The notes: generated from the letters alone by a model not told the origin. Positions 45,087-54,323 are shown, counted from the first letter of the stretch. The stretch: 64,000 nucleotides of DNA from Caulobacter sp. FWC2 (GCF_002742625.1 NZ_PEBF01000001.1:5084001-5148000); one strand, 5' to 3'. Made by a program: numbers and translations.

Positions 45087-45902
45087 TTACGCCTCTTCGG
45101 CGTCGGGCATGCCCATCATGTGGAAGCCGGCGTCGACGTGGACGACTTCGCCCGTGGTCGACTTGCCCAGGTCCGAGGCCAGCCACAGGGCGCAGCCGGC
45201 GACGCCTTCCATCGAGGTGTCTTCCTTCATGGCCGAGAACGCGCGGCCTTGGGCGATCATGCCGCGACCGCCCGAAATGCCGGCCAGGGCCAGGGTGCGC
45301 ATGGCGCCGGCCGAGATGGCGTTGCAGCGGATGCCCTTGGGACCCAGGTCACGGGCGATATAGCGGGTCGAGGCTTCCAGAGCCGCCTTGGCCACGCCCA
45401 TGGTGTTGTAGTTCGGGATGGTCCGCTCCGAGCCCAGATAGGTCATGGTGATCAGCGAACCGCCGTTCGGCATGATCTTCGAAGCGCGCTTGGCCACGTC
45501 GACGAAGCTGAAGGCCGAGATGTTCATGGCCAGCAGGAAGCCCTCGCGGGTCGTGTTGTCCACGAACGAGCCCTTCAGCTCGTTCTTGTTGGCGAAGGCC
45601 ACCGAGTGGACGACGAAGTCGATCGTGCCGAACACTTCCTCGATCTTGGCGAAGGCGGCGTCCATCGAGGCGTCGTCGGTGACGTCGGCCGGGATCAGCG
45701 TCTTGACGCCGATGCTCTCGGCCAGCGGGCGCACGCGGCGCTCAAGCTCTTCGCCTTGATAGGTGAAGGCCATCTCGGCGCCTTGGGCGGCCAGCTGGCT
45801 GGCGATGCCCCAGGCGATCGAGTTGTGATTGGCCACACCCATGACGAGGCCCTTCTTGCCCCGCATCAGCTCGCCCTTCGGGAACGCGTAATCGTCGGCC
45901 AT
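45087..45902 (-). CDS. fabI: enoyl-[acyl-carrier-protein] reductase (NADH)
   Basis: 271-aa FabI, the last step of each fatty-acid elongation cycle and the triclosan target. NAD-binding GVANHNSIAWGIASQLAAQG, the HSVAFANKNELKG segment and the Y-x6-K active site (Tyr in NYNTMGVAKAALE with Lys) are visible. Its stop is 12 bp from the TetR gene stop. It is the third lipid gene in fabA-fabB-(glycosyltransferase)-fabI, 76 bp after the glycosyltransferase gene and possibly with its own promoter in that gap. Confidence 0.96.
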   Translation of the reverse strand: MADDYAFPKGELMRGKKGLVMGVANHNSIAWGIASQLAAQGAEMAFTYQGEELERRVRPLAESIGVKTLIPADVTDDASMDAAFAKIEEVFGTIDFVVHSVAFANKNELKGSFVDNTTREGFLLAMNISAFSFVDVAKRASKIMPNGGSLITMTYLGSERTIPNYNTMGVAKAALEASTRYIARDLGPKGIRCNAISAGAMRTLALAGISGGRGMIAQGRAFSAMKEDTSMEGVAGCALWLASDLGKSTTGEVVHVDAGFHMMGMPDAEEA

Positions 45903-45978
45903 GTGTCGGGCCCCTTCTTAAAGTCGTTGTTCGCTGGTTAGCAGGGGCCGAGGCCGCGCGGAACCCTTCAGCGACCTT

Positions 45979-47766
45979 TCAGCGTCGGGCGAGGCCGGCA
46001 TAGGCCGCCTCGAGCGACCGCGCGAAGGCGATGGGATCGAACAGATCCGAGCGCCTGACGGCCTCGACGACGCGGGTTTTCAGGCTGGCTTCGGAAGCCA
46101 GAACGACGGCCTTGGCGACGTAATCGGCTTCGGACCCGGCGATCAGTTCGGGCAGGCCCACGGCGGTGAGCAGGCTTGCGCCAACCCGGCTGGCGAAGCT
46201 CTTCCCAGGCAGGGTCAGGACGGGAACGCCCATGCGCAGGGCGTCACTGGCCGTGGTGTGGGCGCCGTAGGGCCAGGTGTCGAGAACCAGATCGGCCAGG
46301 GCGTGGCGCGCTAGATGCCGGTCGTGCGGGACAGGCTCGGCGAAAACCAGGCGCTCGGGCGCGATCCCGGCCGCGACGGCGTGGGCGCGCAGGTTGTCGG
46401 CCGCGCCCGGCGCGCCAGCATAGAGCCACAGTACGGCGGCGGGCGCGGCCTTGAGGACCGACATCCAGGCCGCGAACACCTCCGGCGTGATCTTGGCCGG
46501 GTTGTTGAAGCAGCAGAATACCGTCGCCCCCTCTGGCAAGCCGACTTCGGCGCGGCTGGGCGGCGGCGATACCGGTTTGAGGGTGTCGTTGGGCTGGTAG
46601 TGCGGCAAGCGCACCACCGCCTCCGACCAGTCGGACTCCGCGCCCAGCGGGAGGGTCACGGCGTCCGCGAGGACGACGTCGGCATGCTTGCCCAAGGTCC
46701 CCGGATAGCCCAGCCAGCTCACCTGAGCCGGCGCGGCGCGATGGGCCAGGATTCCCGGCCGACCGTCCTGGGTGTAACCCTTGAGGTCCACCGCGATATC
46801 AACGCCTTGTTCGCGACACTTCAGAGCGATCGCTGCGTCTGACAGATCCCGCGCCTCGATCCAGTGCTCGCAGGCCGCCTTTAGTCGCGCCTGCAGCGGG
46901 CCGCCAGTCTCGGGGCCATACGACACCGCGAAGATCTCGAAGCGAGAGCGGTCATGCGCTTCCAGCACCCCGGCCAGCAGCCGCGCCGTGGCGTGCTCGT
47001 GCAGGTCCGAGGAGAGATAGGCGACCCTGATCCGCTCGCCGGCCGGTCGCACCGGCCATACCGGCGGCGGAGCCGGCGGCGGGGCGGTCAGCTGCGCGCA
47101 CCGGCGGTGCAGGACCGGGATGTCGAAGATCGCCAGGGCCGCGAACGGCGCGATGGCGGACCGGCCGAGCTTCAGGTCCGCCTTGACCAGCATGTCCAGC
47201 GCCGCGTCCTCGCGCCAGTCGCAGACCTGGCGGCGCGCCCATAGCAGATCGCCGGCGAGACGCGGATGCAGCGGGTCGATTTCCAGAACGACTTCCAGGT
47301 CTCGAGCCGCCTCGGCCGGGCGGTTCAGCAGAGATTTCAGCGCCGCGCGGTTGGCCAGGAAGCTCGGCTCTCGCGGCGCAGAGGCGACGGCGTGATCGAG
47401 CGCCAACAGCGCTTCGGTGAAGCCGCCCAGTCGCTGCAATGACACAGCCACGGCGTTGAAGACCGGGGGATTGTCGGGATCGGCCGCCAAGGCGACGCGC
47501 GCCGCCGTCACCGCCGCCTGGTCACGGCCCAGGGCCGTCAGGGCCAGGGCCCTCGCCGACAACAGGCCGGATCGCCCGCCATCCAGGGCCAGGCCGGCGT
47601 CGAGCGCGGTCAGGGCGGCCTCGGTCTGGTTAAGGCCTAGCCGCGAAACGCCCAGCAGATGCCATGCCTCGACGCTGGGCGAGTCCACGACCAATCGCTC
47701 GCACAGGGCGGCGGCTTCGGCCAGGCGGCCGGTCTTGTAGAGATCGAAGGCCTCGCGAGCCGACAA
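45979..47766 (-). CDS. TPR protein with O-GlcNAc-transferase-like (GT41) domain
   Basis: 595-aa cytoplasmic protein. About residues 1-190 are five TPR-like helical repeats. The rest parallels the GT41 catalytic region: YLSSDLHEHATARLL (conserved His), DLKGYTQDGRPGILAHRAAPAQVSWLGYPGTLG-type segment, VFCCFNNPAKITPEVF, and the UDP-sugar-binding part around TWPYGAHTTASDAL and LPGKSFASRVGASLL. It probably glycosylates proteins that dock on the TPRs. The first possible start is TTG at 47766, with AGGG 5 nt upstream and 7 bp after the fabB stop. Donor sugar and target are unknown. Confidence 0.9.
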   Translation of the reverse strand: MSAREAFDLYKTGRLAEAAALCERLVVDSPSVEAWHLLGVSRLGLNQTEAALTALDAGLALDGGRSGLLSARALALTALGRDQAAVTAARVALAADPDNPPVFNAVAVSLQRLGGFTEALLALDHAVASAPREPSFLANRAALKSLLNRPAEAARDLEVVLEIDPLHPRLAGDLLWARRQVCDWREDAALDMLVKADLKLGRSAIAPFAALAIFDIPVLHRRCAQLTAPPPAPPPVWPVRPAGERIRVAYLSSDLHEHATARLLAGVLEAHDRSRFEIFAVSYGPETGGPLQARLKAACEHWIEARDLSDAAIALKCREQGVDIAVDLKGYTQDGRPGILAHRAAPAQVSWLGYPGTLGKHADVVLADAVTLPLGAESDWSEAVVRLPHYQPNDTLKPVSPPPSRAEVGLPEGATVFCCFNNPAKITPEVFAAWMSVLKAAPAAVLWLYAGAPGAADNLRAHAVAAGIAPERLVFAEPVPHDRHLARHALADLVLDTWPYGAHTTASDALRMGVPVLTLPGKSFASRVGASLLTAVGLPELIAGSEADYVAKAVVLASEASLKTRVVEAVRRSDLFDPIAFARSLEAAYAGLARR

Positions 47767-47773
47767 CCGCGCC

Positions 47774-48988
47774 CTAGTCGGCGCGGCTGAAGATCAGCGT
47801 GCCGTTGGTGCCGCCGAAGCCGAAGCTGTTGGACATCACCGTTTCCATAGGCTTGTCGACCCGCTGGCGCAGGATCGGCAGGTCGGCGAACTCGGGGTCC
47901 AGCTCCTCGATATTGGCGCTCTCGGCGGCGAAGTCGTTGTTGAGCATCAGGATCGAGTAGATGGCCTCCTGCGCGCCGGCCGCGCCCAGGCTGTGGCCGG
48001 TCAGCGACTTGGTCGACGAGATCATCGGGGCCTTGTCGCCGAACACCTCGCGCACCGCGCCCATTTCCTTGCTGTCGCCGACCGGCGTCGAGGTGCCGTG
48101 CGGGTTCAGATAGTCGATGGCCCGGTCGCCGGCGTCCTTCATGGCGATGCGCATGCAGCGCGCCGCGCCCTCGCCCGACGGGGCGACCATGTCGTAGCCG
48201 TCGGAATTGGCCGCGTAGCCCACGAGTTCGCCGTAGATCTTGGCCCCGCGCGCCTTGGCGTGCTCGTACTCTTCCAGCACCACGATTCCGGCGCCGCCGG
48301 CGATCACGAAGCCGTCGCGAGCCTTGTCATAGGCGCGGCTGGCCACGGCCGGACGGTCGTTGAAGTTGCTGCTCATGGCACCCATCGCGTCGAACAGGTT
48401 CGACAGGGTCCAGTCCAGCTCCTCGCAGCCGCCGGCGAAGACGATGTCCTGCTTGCCCATCTGGATCTGCTCGGCGCCCGCGCCGATGCAGTGGGCGCTG
48501 GTCGCGCAGGCCGAGCTGATCGAATAGTTGATGCCGCGGATCTTGAACCAGGTCGACAGCACCGCCGACGGACCCGAGCTCATGGCCTTGGGCACAGCGA
48601 ACGGGCCGATCCGCTTGGGACCCTTCTCCCGGGTCGTGGCGGCGGCTTCGACGATGACGCGGGTGGACGGACCACCGGAGCCGACGATCAAGCCGGTGCG
48701 CTCGTTGGAGATCTCGTTTTCCGACAGGCCAGAGTCGGCGATCGCCTGCTCCATGGCGATGTGGGCGTAGGCCGTGCCGGGCGCCAGGAAGCGCGCGGCG
48801 CGGCGGTCCACCAGCGACTCCCACTCGATGTGGGGAGCGGCGTGGACCTGGCAGCGGAAACCCAGTTCGGCGTATTCCGGCGCGGCGATCACGCCGGACT
48901 TGGCTTCACGAAGGGACGCCAACACCTCATTGGCGTTGTTGCCGATGGACGAGACGATCCCCAGTCCGGTGACGACGACGCGACGCAT
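47774..48988 (-). CDS. fabB: 3-oxoacyl-[acyl-carrier-protein] synthase I
   Basis: 404-aa condensing enzyme (KAS I). The catalytic triad is complete: Cys in [10 protein letters not shown], His in [11 protein letters not shown] and His in [11 protein letters not shown]. The N-terminal [17 protein letters not shown] and C-terminal [14 protein letters not shown] are typical. KAS I with FabA supports the anaerobic unsaturated fatty acid pathway. AGAGGA lies 8 nt before the ATG. It is 71 bp downstream of fabA. Confidence 0.96.
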   Translation of the reverse strand: MRRVVVTGLGIVSSIGNNANEVLASLREAKSGVIAAPEYAELGFRCQVHAAPHIEWESLVDRRAARFLAPGTAYAHIAMEQAIADSGLSENEISNERTGLIVGSGGPSTRVIVEAAATTREKGPKRIGPFAVPKAMSSGPSAVLSTWFKIRGINYSISSACATSAHCIGAGAEQIQMGKQDIVFAGGCEELDWTLSNLFDAMGAMSSNFNDRPAVASRAYDKARDGFVIAGGAGIVVLEEYEHAKARGAKIYGELVGYAANSDGYDMVAPSGEGAARCMRIAMKDAGDRAIDYLNPHGTSTPVGDSKEMGAVREVFGDKAPMISSTKSLTGHSLGAAGAQEAIYSILMLNNDFAAESANIEELDPEFADLPILRQRVDKPMETVMSNSFGFGGTNGTLIFSRAD

Positions 48989-49059
48989 ATCGTAAATCCT
49001 CTTCTCCCCCTCGAAATCCGTCAGGGGCCAGCTCTGTAGGGCCGGTCTCGTCTAACGGA

Positions 49060-49575
49060 TCAGGACGCCATCTGTTCGGGTGTGAACAGTCCGACCTTCA
49101 AATCCTTGGTTTCGTAGATGGCCTTGCCGTCGGCTTCCAGGACGCCATCGGCGATTCCCATGACCAACTTACGCATGATCACCCGCTTCAAGTCGATCTT
49201 ATAGACGACTTTCTTCACGTCCGGCGTCACCTGTCCGGTGAACTTCACCTCGCCGACGCCCAGGGCGCGGCCGCGGCCGGGACCACCCGACCAGCCCAGG
49301 AAGAAGCCGACCAGCTGCCACATGGCGTCCAGGCCCAGGCAGCCGGGCATGACGGGGTCGCCGATAAAGTGGCAGCCGAAGAACCAGAGGTCCGGATTGA
49401 TGTCGAACTCGGCCTCGACATAGCCCTTGCCGTGCTTGCCGCCGTCGGATTCGATCCGGACGATGCGGTCGAACATCAGCATGGGCGGGGCCGGCAGCTG
49501 TGCGTTGCCGGGGCCAAACAGCTCGCCGCGGCCACAGGCCAGGAGTTCTTCGAAGGTGTAGGCGTTCTTCTGCAT
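49060..49575 (-). CDS. fabA: 3-hydroxydecanoyl-[acyl-carrier-protein] dehydratase/isomerase
   Basis: 171-aa hot-dog-fold enzyme that introduces the cis double bond into growing acyl chains. Catalytic His in [12 protein letters not shown] and Asp in GLDAMWQL are present. Start at 49575 ([12 protein letters not shown]) has AGGGG 7 nt upstream; a GTG at 49581 would lie too close to it. It is the first gene of the fabA-fabB cluster. Confidence 0.97.
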   Translation of the reverse strand: MQKNAYTFEELLACGRGELFGPGNAQLPAPPMLMFDRIVRIESDGGKHGKGYVEAEFDINPDLWFFGCHFIGDPVMPGCLGLDAMWQLVGFFLGWSGGPGRGRALGVGEVKFTGQVTPDVKKVVYKIDLKRVIMRKLVMGIADGVLEADGKAIYETKDLKVGLFTPEQMAS

Positions 49576-49653
49576 GGGCACGCCCCTAGCACGGCGGCGG
49601 GTCAGGTCTCAACGTTTCCCTGCCGGTCGACATCCCTCAAGCGCGGTCTGCGC

Positions 49654-50187
49654 CTAACCCTTGCGGCACTGCACGACCGGATCGGCGCCCCAGATGTCGC
49701 TTTCCTTGGCCCAGCCGGTCGAGCCGTCGGCGCGCAGCTTGCACCAGCCCTTCTCGCACTTGTCGAGTTGGGCGACCGATCGGCCCTTCAGATAGGCGCT
49801 GACCTTTGCCCCCGCCTTGGGAGCCCCGAGCAGGGGCAGGTTCGTCGGCAGCACCCGCATGGCCGAGCGGCGGCCGTCGGTCGTGCGCTTGTGCACCCAG
49901 GCCAAGCCGCCCTCGGGATCGCAGATCCGCCGCCATTCGCGCGTTTCGGCCACCACCTGCACCGGCAGGCCCTTGGCGTGGTAGATCCACAGCAGCCGAT
50001 GCGCCTCGTCCGGACCGTTGCGCGCATTGACCTCGGCATATTTCAGCGAGACGTAGCGCGGAACCTCCAGCCCCGACGGGGTGATCTTCGGCCCTTCCGC
50101 CCGCGCTGGCCCCGCCAGCAGCGCCAAGGTGACCCCGATCAAGGCGAAACCCATTCGGGACGAACGATGTTCTGATTTCGACGGCAT
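49654..50187 (-). CDS. secreted SH3-domain protein
   Basis: 177-aa exported protein. An N-terminal signal (MGFALIGVTLALLAGPARAEG) is followed by two bacterial SH3-like halves: YVSLKYAEVNARNGPDEAHRL...GGLAWVHKRTTDG and a second with VSAYLKGRSVAQLDKCEKGWCKLRADGSTGWAKESDIWG. This is the SH3b arrangement found in alphaproteobacterial periplasmic proteins thought to bind cell-wall material. The function is unknown. It is divergent from the dehydrogenase gene. Confidence 0.85.
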   Translation of the reverse strand: MPSKSEHRSSRMGFALIGVTLALLAGPARAEGPKITPSGLEVPRYVSLKYAEVNARNGPDEAHRLLWIYHAKGLPVQVVAETREWRRICDPEGGLAWVHKRTTDGRRSAMRVLPTNLPLLGAPKAGAKVSAYLKGRSVAQLDKCEKGWCKLRADGSTGWAKESDIWGADPVVQCRKG

Positions 50188-50259
50188 GTTGCTTGGCCCC
50201 CTCGGGCCCCTTTGCTACAGCTTTCAAACGCCCGTCAGAGAGAGCTTTTCAAACCGCCC

Positions 50260-51246
50260 ATGGCCGCCCGCAAGCTCAAAGTCATCGTCACCCGCAAACT
50301 CCCTGATCCAGTGGAGACGCGGATGTGCGAATTGTTCGATACCGAACTGAACGTCTCCGACAAACCCTTGACGGCGGATGAACTCGTCGACGCCATGGGC
50401 CGCGCCGACGTGCTGGTGCCGACGATCACCGATCGTATCGACTCCCGCCTTCTGTCGCGATCCGGCGATCGGCTCAAGCTGATCGCCAATTTCGGGGCCG
50501 GTGTGGACAATATCGACGTCGCCACGGCCAATGCGCGCGGCATCATCGTCACCAATACGCCGGGGGTTCTCACCGAAGACACCGCCGACCTGACCATGAC
50601 CCTGATCATGGCCGCCTCGCGCCGGATCGTCGAAGGGGCCGAAGTGGTCAAGTCCGGCGGCTTCCATGGCTGGTCGCCGACCTGGATGCTGGGCCGCCGC
50701 CTGTGGGGCAAGCGCCTGGGCATCATCGGCATGGGCCGCATCGGCCAGGCCGTCGCCCGCCGCGCCAAGGCCTTCGGCATGCAGGTGCACTATCACAACC
50801 GCAAGCCCGTCAGCCCGCGCATCGCCGAGGAGCTGGGCTGCACCTATTGGGAAAGCCTCGACCAGATGCTGGCCCGGATGGACTTCATCTCGGTCAACTG
50901 TCCGCACACCCCGGCCACCTACCACCTGCTGTCGGCCCGTCGGCTGAAGCTGCTGCGGCCGCACGCCATCGTGGTCAACACCGCGCGCGGCGAGGTGATC
51001 GACGAAGGGGCCCTGGCCAACATGCTGGCCAAGGGGGAGATCGCCGGCGCCGGCCTCGACGTCTATGAGCACGAGCCCGCGATCAATCCCAAGCTCCTGA
51101 AGCTGCCCAATGTCGTGCTGCTGCCCCACATGGGCTCGGCCACGGTCGAGGGCCGCATCGACATGGGCGAGAAGGTCATCGTCAACGTGAAGACCTTCAT
51201 GGACGGCCACCGGCCGCCGGACCGCGTGATCCCGTCGATGCTGTAG
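50260..51246 (+). CDS. D-2-hydroxyacid dehydrogenase (glyoxylate/hydroxypyruvate reductase type)
   Basis: 328-aa NAD(P)-dependent enzyme. The nucleotide-binding GMGRIGQAVARRAKAFGM, catalytic Arg in NTARGEVIDEGAL, Glu in YEHEPAIN and His in LPHMGSATVEGR are all in place. The sequence HNRKP at the end of beta-2 (no acidic residue, with Arg/Lys) suggests NADPH use. Closest in type to glyoxylate reductase/D-glycerate dehydrogenase. Start MAARKLKVIVTRKL at 50260 is the family start. It is convergent with the globin, 4 bp apart. Confidence 0.93.
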   Translation: MAARKLKVIVTRKLPDPVETRMCELFDTELNVSDKPLTADELVDAMGRADVLVPTITDRIDSRLLSRSGDRLKLIANFGAGVDNIDVATANARGIIVTNTPGVLTEDTADLTMTLIMAASRRIVEGAEVVKSGGFHGWSPTWMLGRRLWGKRLGIIGMGRIGQAVARRAKAFGMQVHYHNRKPVSPRIAEELGCTYWESLDQMLARMDFISVNCPHTPATYHLLSARRLKLLRPHAIVVNTARGEVIDEGALANMLAKGEIAGAGLDVYEHEPAINPKLLKLPNVVLLPHMGSATVEGRIDMGEKVIVNVKTFMDGHRPPDRVIPSML

Positions 51247-51250
51247 AGAC

Positions 51251-51634
51251 CTATCGGGTCGTCATGTTCGCGGACATCCGGCCGAAGACCTCGTGCAGGG
51301 CCGCCGCCATTTCACGGTCGACCTCGACCTGAGCCAAGGCGCGGCCCATGGCGTCAGTCCATTGACCGGCCGTCGCGGTGTCGATCGGCATAGCGCGGTG
51401 CATCGACATCATGCAGACGCCGGGATTGGCGGCGAACCAGTCGCGCGGGCCGCCCAGCCAGCCGGTCAGCCAGCCCTTCAGCGCGGCGCGCACCGTCGTC
51501 ATGTCGCGCGCGTGCATCGCCCGAAGGCCGGCATAGGCGGGGTCGGTCTCGACGAAATCGTAGAAAGCCTCGACCAGGGCGTCCACGCGCGAAGCGCCGC
51601 CGATCTGGTCGAACGCGGTCTGCTGGTCGGTCAT
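51251..51634 (-). CDS. group II truncated haemoglobin
   Basis: 127-aa haem protein. The 2-on-2 globin layout shows FDQIGGASRVDALVEAFYDFV, the proximal-His region MMSMHRAMPIDTA and the Trp of helix G (GQWTDAMGRAL), features of group II (GlbO-like). Such globins bind O2 or NO. The start at 51634 has GGAG 6 nt upstream. An FNR-like box (51688-51701) about 60 bp upstream suggests control by oxygen, and the next upstream gene has a perfect box. Confidence 0.9.
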   Translation of the reverse strand: MTDQQTAFDQIGGASRVDALVEAFYDFVETDPAYAGLRAMHARDMTTVRAALKGWLTGWLGGPRDWFAANPGVCMMSMHRAMPIDTATAGQWTDAMGRALAQVEVDREMAAALHEVFGRMSANMTTR

Positions 51635-51687
51635 CGAACACTCCGGACTCAAAGCCAGCAGGATCGACCCGATCGGCCGACCGCGCC

Positions 51688-51701
51688 TTGATCCGGCTCA
51701 A
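51688..51701 (-). promoter_or_regulatory. near-perfect FNR/FixK-type box upstream of the globin
   Basis: TTGATCCGGCTCAA matches 9 of 10 defined positions of TTGAT-N4-ATCAA. The centre is about 60 bp before the globin ATG, so a class II start would fall near 51653, just upstream of the gene's ribosome site. Confidence 0.5.
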
Positions 51702-51711
51702 GCCCTGGCGA

Positions 51712-53226
51712 CTAGCCCCGCATGTCTCCCGTCTCGATGAACCGCTGGTGCCAGGCGAAGGCTTCCATCAGCAGAGTCGGGGACTGCTGGCCGTAGGAGT
51801 ACCGACGCGCTCTTGCCAGGTAGTCCTTCAGCGCCGGGCGATAGTCCGGGTGCGAGCAGTTCTCGATGATCACCTCGGCCCGCTGGCGGGGCGACAGACC
51901 GCGCAGGTCGGCCAGGCCCTGTTCGGTGACCAGGATCTGGACGTCCTGGTTGATGTGGTCGACGTGCGGAGCCTTGGGCACGATGGTCGAGATCTTGCCG
52001 CCCTTGGCCGTCGACGGGGCCATGAAGATCGAGACATAGGCGTTGCGGGCGAAGTCGCCGCTGCCGCCGATGCCGTTCTGGATCCGCGAGCCCATCATGT
52101 GGGTCGAGTTCACGGCCCCGTGGATGTCGGCCTCGATCATGCCGTTCATGGCGATGCAGCCCAGGCGGCGGATCAGTTCGGGGTGGTTGCTGATCTCCTG
52201 CGGGCGCAGCACCAGACGATCGCGGAAACGAGCCATGTCGGCGTTGAGGGTCGCGGCCGCCTCGGGGCTCAGCGAAAACGCCGTGGCCGAGGCGGTCAGC
52301 AGCTTGCCGGATTCCATCAGCTCCAGCATTCCGTCCTGCAGTACCTCGGTAAAGGCGGTGAGGTTGTCGAACGGCCCGTCGACCAGGCCCGACATCACCG
52401 CGTTGGCGATGTTGCCCACGCCCGACTGCAGCGGCAGCAGACTGGCCGGCAGCCGCCCGCGCGCCACCTCATGGCGGAAGAATTCCAACAGGTGGCCGGC
52501 GATCGCCCGATGGTCTTCGCCCGGGGCGTCGAACGGCAGGTTGCGGTCGGGGGAGTCCGTCTCGACGATGGCGACGATCTTGTCCGGGTCGCAGCGGAAA
52601 TAGGCCTCGCCGATGCGGTCGTGCGGCCGCACCAGCGGGATTGGCACGCGGTTCGGCGGCAGGGCCGTGCCGTAGTAGATGTCGTGCATCCCCTCCAGAG
52701 CCGGGTTCTGCCAGCGATTGACCTCCAGGATCACCTTGGAGGCGCGGTCGATCCAGGTCTTGTTGTTGCCCACCGACGAGGACGGGATCAGCGACCCGTC
52801 GGGCCGGATGCCGCTGACCTCGATGAGCGCCGTGTCCAGCGGCCCCAGGAACCCCTGCCACGCCATCGGCGCCACCTGGGACAGGTGCATGTCGAAATAG
52901 TCCATCTCGCCGCGATTGATCTTGTCGCGGGCGATGGGGTCGGAATTGTAGGGCAGCCGGAACTCGATGCCGTCCGCCTTGGCCAGGGCGCCGTCCAGTT
53001 CCGGCCCGGTCGAGGCGCCGGTCCAGACCCGCAGGCGGAAGGGGTTTCCGGCCGCGTGCTCGGCCTCGATGCGGCTGGCCAGGGCCATCGGCACGGCCTT
53101 GGGATAGCCCGAGCCCGTGAAGCCGCTCATGCCCACAGTCTCACCGGGCCCGATCAGGGCGGCGGCGGCCTGTGCCGGCATCACCATGGCCTTCAGGCTT
53201 TGCAGTCCGATCCGCGATGGGCTCAT
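51712..53226 (-). CDS. acetyl-CoA hydrolase/succinyl-CoA:acetate CoA-transferase family protein
   Basis: 504-aa enzyme of the CoA-transferase class related to AarC/Ach1. Visible features: GMSGFTGSGYPKAVPMAL near the N-terminus, the IPSSSVGNNKTWID segment, the GVGNIANAVMSGL motif followed by the AFTEVLQDGM segment that carries the glutamate used for thioester exchange, and GIGGSGDFARNAYVSIF. It probably moves CoA between succinyl-CoA and acetate. GGAGG stands 6 nt before the ATG. A perfect FNR/FixK-type box lies 54-67 bp upstream. Confidence 0.93.
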   Translation of the reverse strand: MSPSRIGLQSLKAMVMPAQAAAALIGPGETVGMSGFTGSGYPKAVPMALASRIEAEHAAGNPFRLRVWTGASTGPELDGALAKADGIEFRLPYNSDPIARDKINRGEMDYFDMHLSQVAPMAWQGFLGPLDTALIEVSGIRPDGSLIPSSSVGNNKTWIDRASKVILEVNRWQNPALEGMHDIYYGTALPPNRVPIPLVRPHDRIGEAYFRCDPDKIVAIVETDSPDRNLPFDAPGEDHRAIAGHLLEFFRHEVARGRLPASLLPLQSGVGNIANAVMSGLVDGPFDNLTAFTEVLQDGMLELMESGKLLTASATAFSLSPEAAATLNADMARFRDRLVLRPQEISNHPELIRRLGCIAMNGMIEADIHGAVNSTHMMGSRIQNGIGGSGDFARNAYVSIFMAPSTAKGGKISTIVPKAPHVDHINQDVQILVTEQGLADLRGLSPRQRAEVIIENCSHPDYRPALKDYLARARRYSYGQQSPTLLMEAFAWHQRFIETGDMRG

Positions 53227-53279
53227 GTCGTGCCTCCGTCCAAGCTGACGAGGCTTAGCCTAGCAGGCGGAGCGAATTC

Positions 53280-53293
53280 TTGATCCAGATCAA
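53280..53293 (-). promoter_or_regulatory. perfect FNR/FixK-type box upstream of the CoA-transferase gene
   Basis: TTGATCCAGATCAA matches the consensus exactly. Centred near 53286.5, it predicts a start near 53245 with TAAGCC at 53252-53257 as a possible -10, and a 19-nt leader. It overlaps the stop codon of the preceding alpha/beta hydrolase gene. Confidence 0.65.
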
Positions 53294-54267
53294 CCCGGAT
53301 TGGATGGCTGTTTCACCGGATGGGCTTCCAGCCAGGCTTTCAGGTCGGCCGCCGAGCGATCCGGGATCTGCTCCATCGGCACGTGACCCACGCCCGGATA
53401 GAGGATCAGGGTCGCGCCCGGTATGGCCTTGTGGAACTTCTCGCCATCGGCGGCCGGGATGAGGCGGTCGTCCTGGCCGACCATCACCAGGGTGGGAACG
53501 TGGATCCGCGACAGGTCGGCGGCCGTCGCCAGCCGCCGCGCGCCGGTCTGCAAGCCCAGCAGGATGTCGCGATGCCCCGGGGCGCGGGCCAGATCGACAT
53601 AGCGATCGACCAGGGCCGGCGTGACCAGCTTGGGATCAAGATAGGCGGCGCGCAGGCCCTGGGCGACCAGCGGGCGACTGTCGATGTCCTTGAGCAAGCG
53701 GCGGCCCAGCGGATTGCGCAGGATCGCGAAGATCGAGGCTCCGCCGGCCTTGGTCATCGGCCAGCCCGCCGCGTCGACGAGAACAAGGCGCTCGACCTTG
53801 TCCGGATGGTCCAGGGTGTAGGCCCAGGCCACGCCGCCGCCCATCGAATTGCCGCCCAGGGTGAAGCGCGCCAGGCCCAGCTTGCCGGTCACGCCGTCGA
53901 CCACCGCGCCGAAACCGTCCCGACCCGCGGCATAGCCCGCAGGCGCCCGCGTCAGGCCGTGACCCGGCAGGTCGAGGACGACCACGCGATAGTTGCCCGA
54001 CAGCGCCTTGGTCCAGGCGTCCCAGGCATGGGTCGAGGCCGAGAAGCCGTGAACCAGTACGATGGCCGGCGCCTCTCGCGGTCCGAGGTCGCGGTAGTGC
54101 GCCCGCACGCCGCCCGGCAGGTCCACATACTGGCTGTCGGCATAGCCATACCGCGCTTCCAGCGTGGCATAGGGTATGTCGGGCCGCTGGAGCAGGAACC
54201 AGCCCGCCGTGGCCAGGACGGCGATGAGGGCCAGGGCCACGCCAAGGCCGCGCAACAGCGTCTTCAT
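53290..54267 (-). CDS. membrane-anchored alpha/beta hydrolase
   Basis: 325-aa alpha/beta-hydrolase with an N-terminal hydrophobic segment (LGVALALIAVLATAGWFLL) that is either a signal or an anchor, so the enzyme should be periplasmic. Motifs: LVHGFSASTHAWDAW, the GGNSMGGGVAW nucleophile elbow (Ser), Asp in GQDDRLIP and His in GVGHVPMEQ. Substrate unknown; lipase/esterase-like. The start at 54267 (MKTLLRG) follows GAGAGG. Confidence 0.9.
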   Translation of the reverse strand: MKTLLRGLGVALALIAVLATAGWFLLQRPDIPYATLEARYGYADSQYVDLPGGVRAHYRDLGPREAPAIVLVHGFSASTHAWDAWTKALSGNYRVVVLDLPGHGLTRAPAGYAAGRDGFGAVVDGVTGKLGLARFTLGGNSMGGGVAWAYTLDHPDKVERLVLVDAAGWPMTKAGGASIFAILRNPLGRRLLKDIDSRPLVAQGLRAAYLDPKLVTPALVDRYVDLARAPGHRDILLGLQTGARRLATAADLSRIHVPTLVMVGQDDRLIPAADGEKFHKAIPGATLILYPGVGHVPMEQIPDRSAADLKAWLEAHPVKQPSNPG

Positions 54268-54323
54268 CCCGCCTCTCCGCGATGTGAATCTCATACTAGG
54301 CTTTCAGAGAACGATGTTCTTCG

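Noticed and set aside
54308..54320. AGAAC-GAT-GTTCT dyad upstream of the alpha/beta hydrolase
   Set aside because: Short, and its position between same-strand genes is not distinctive; no regulator can be named.
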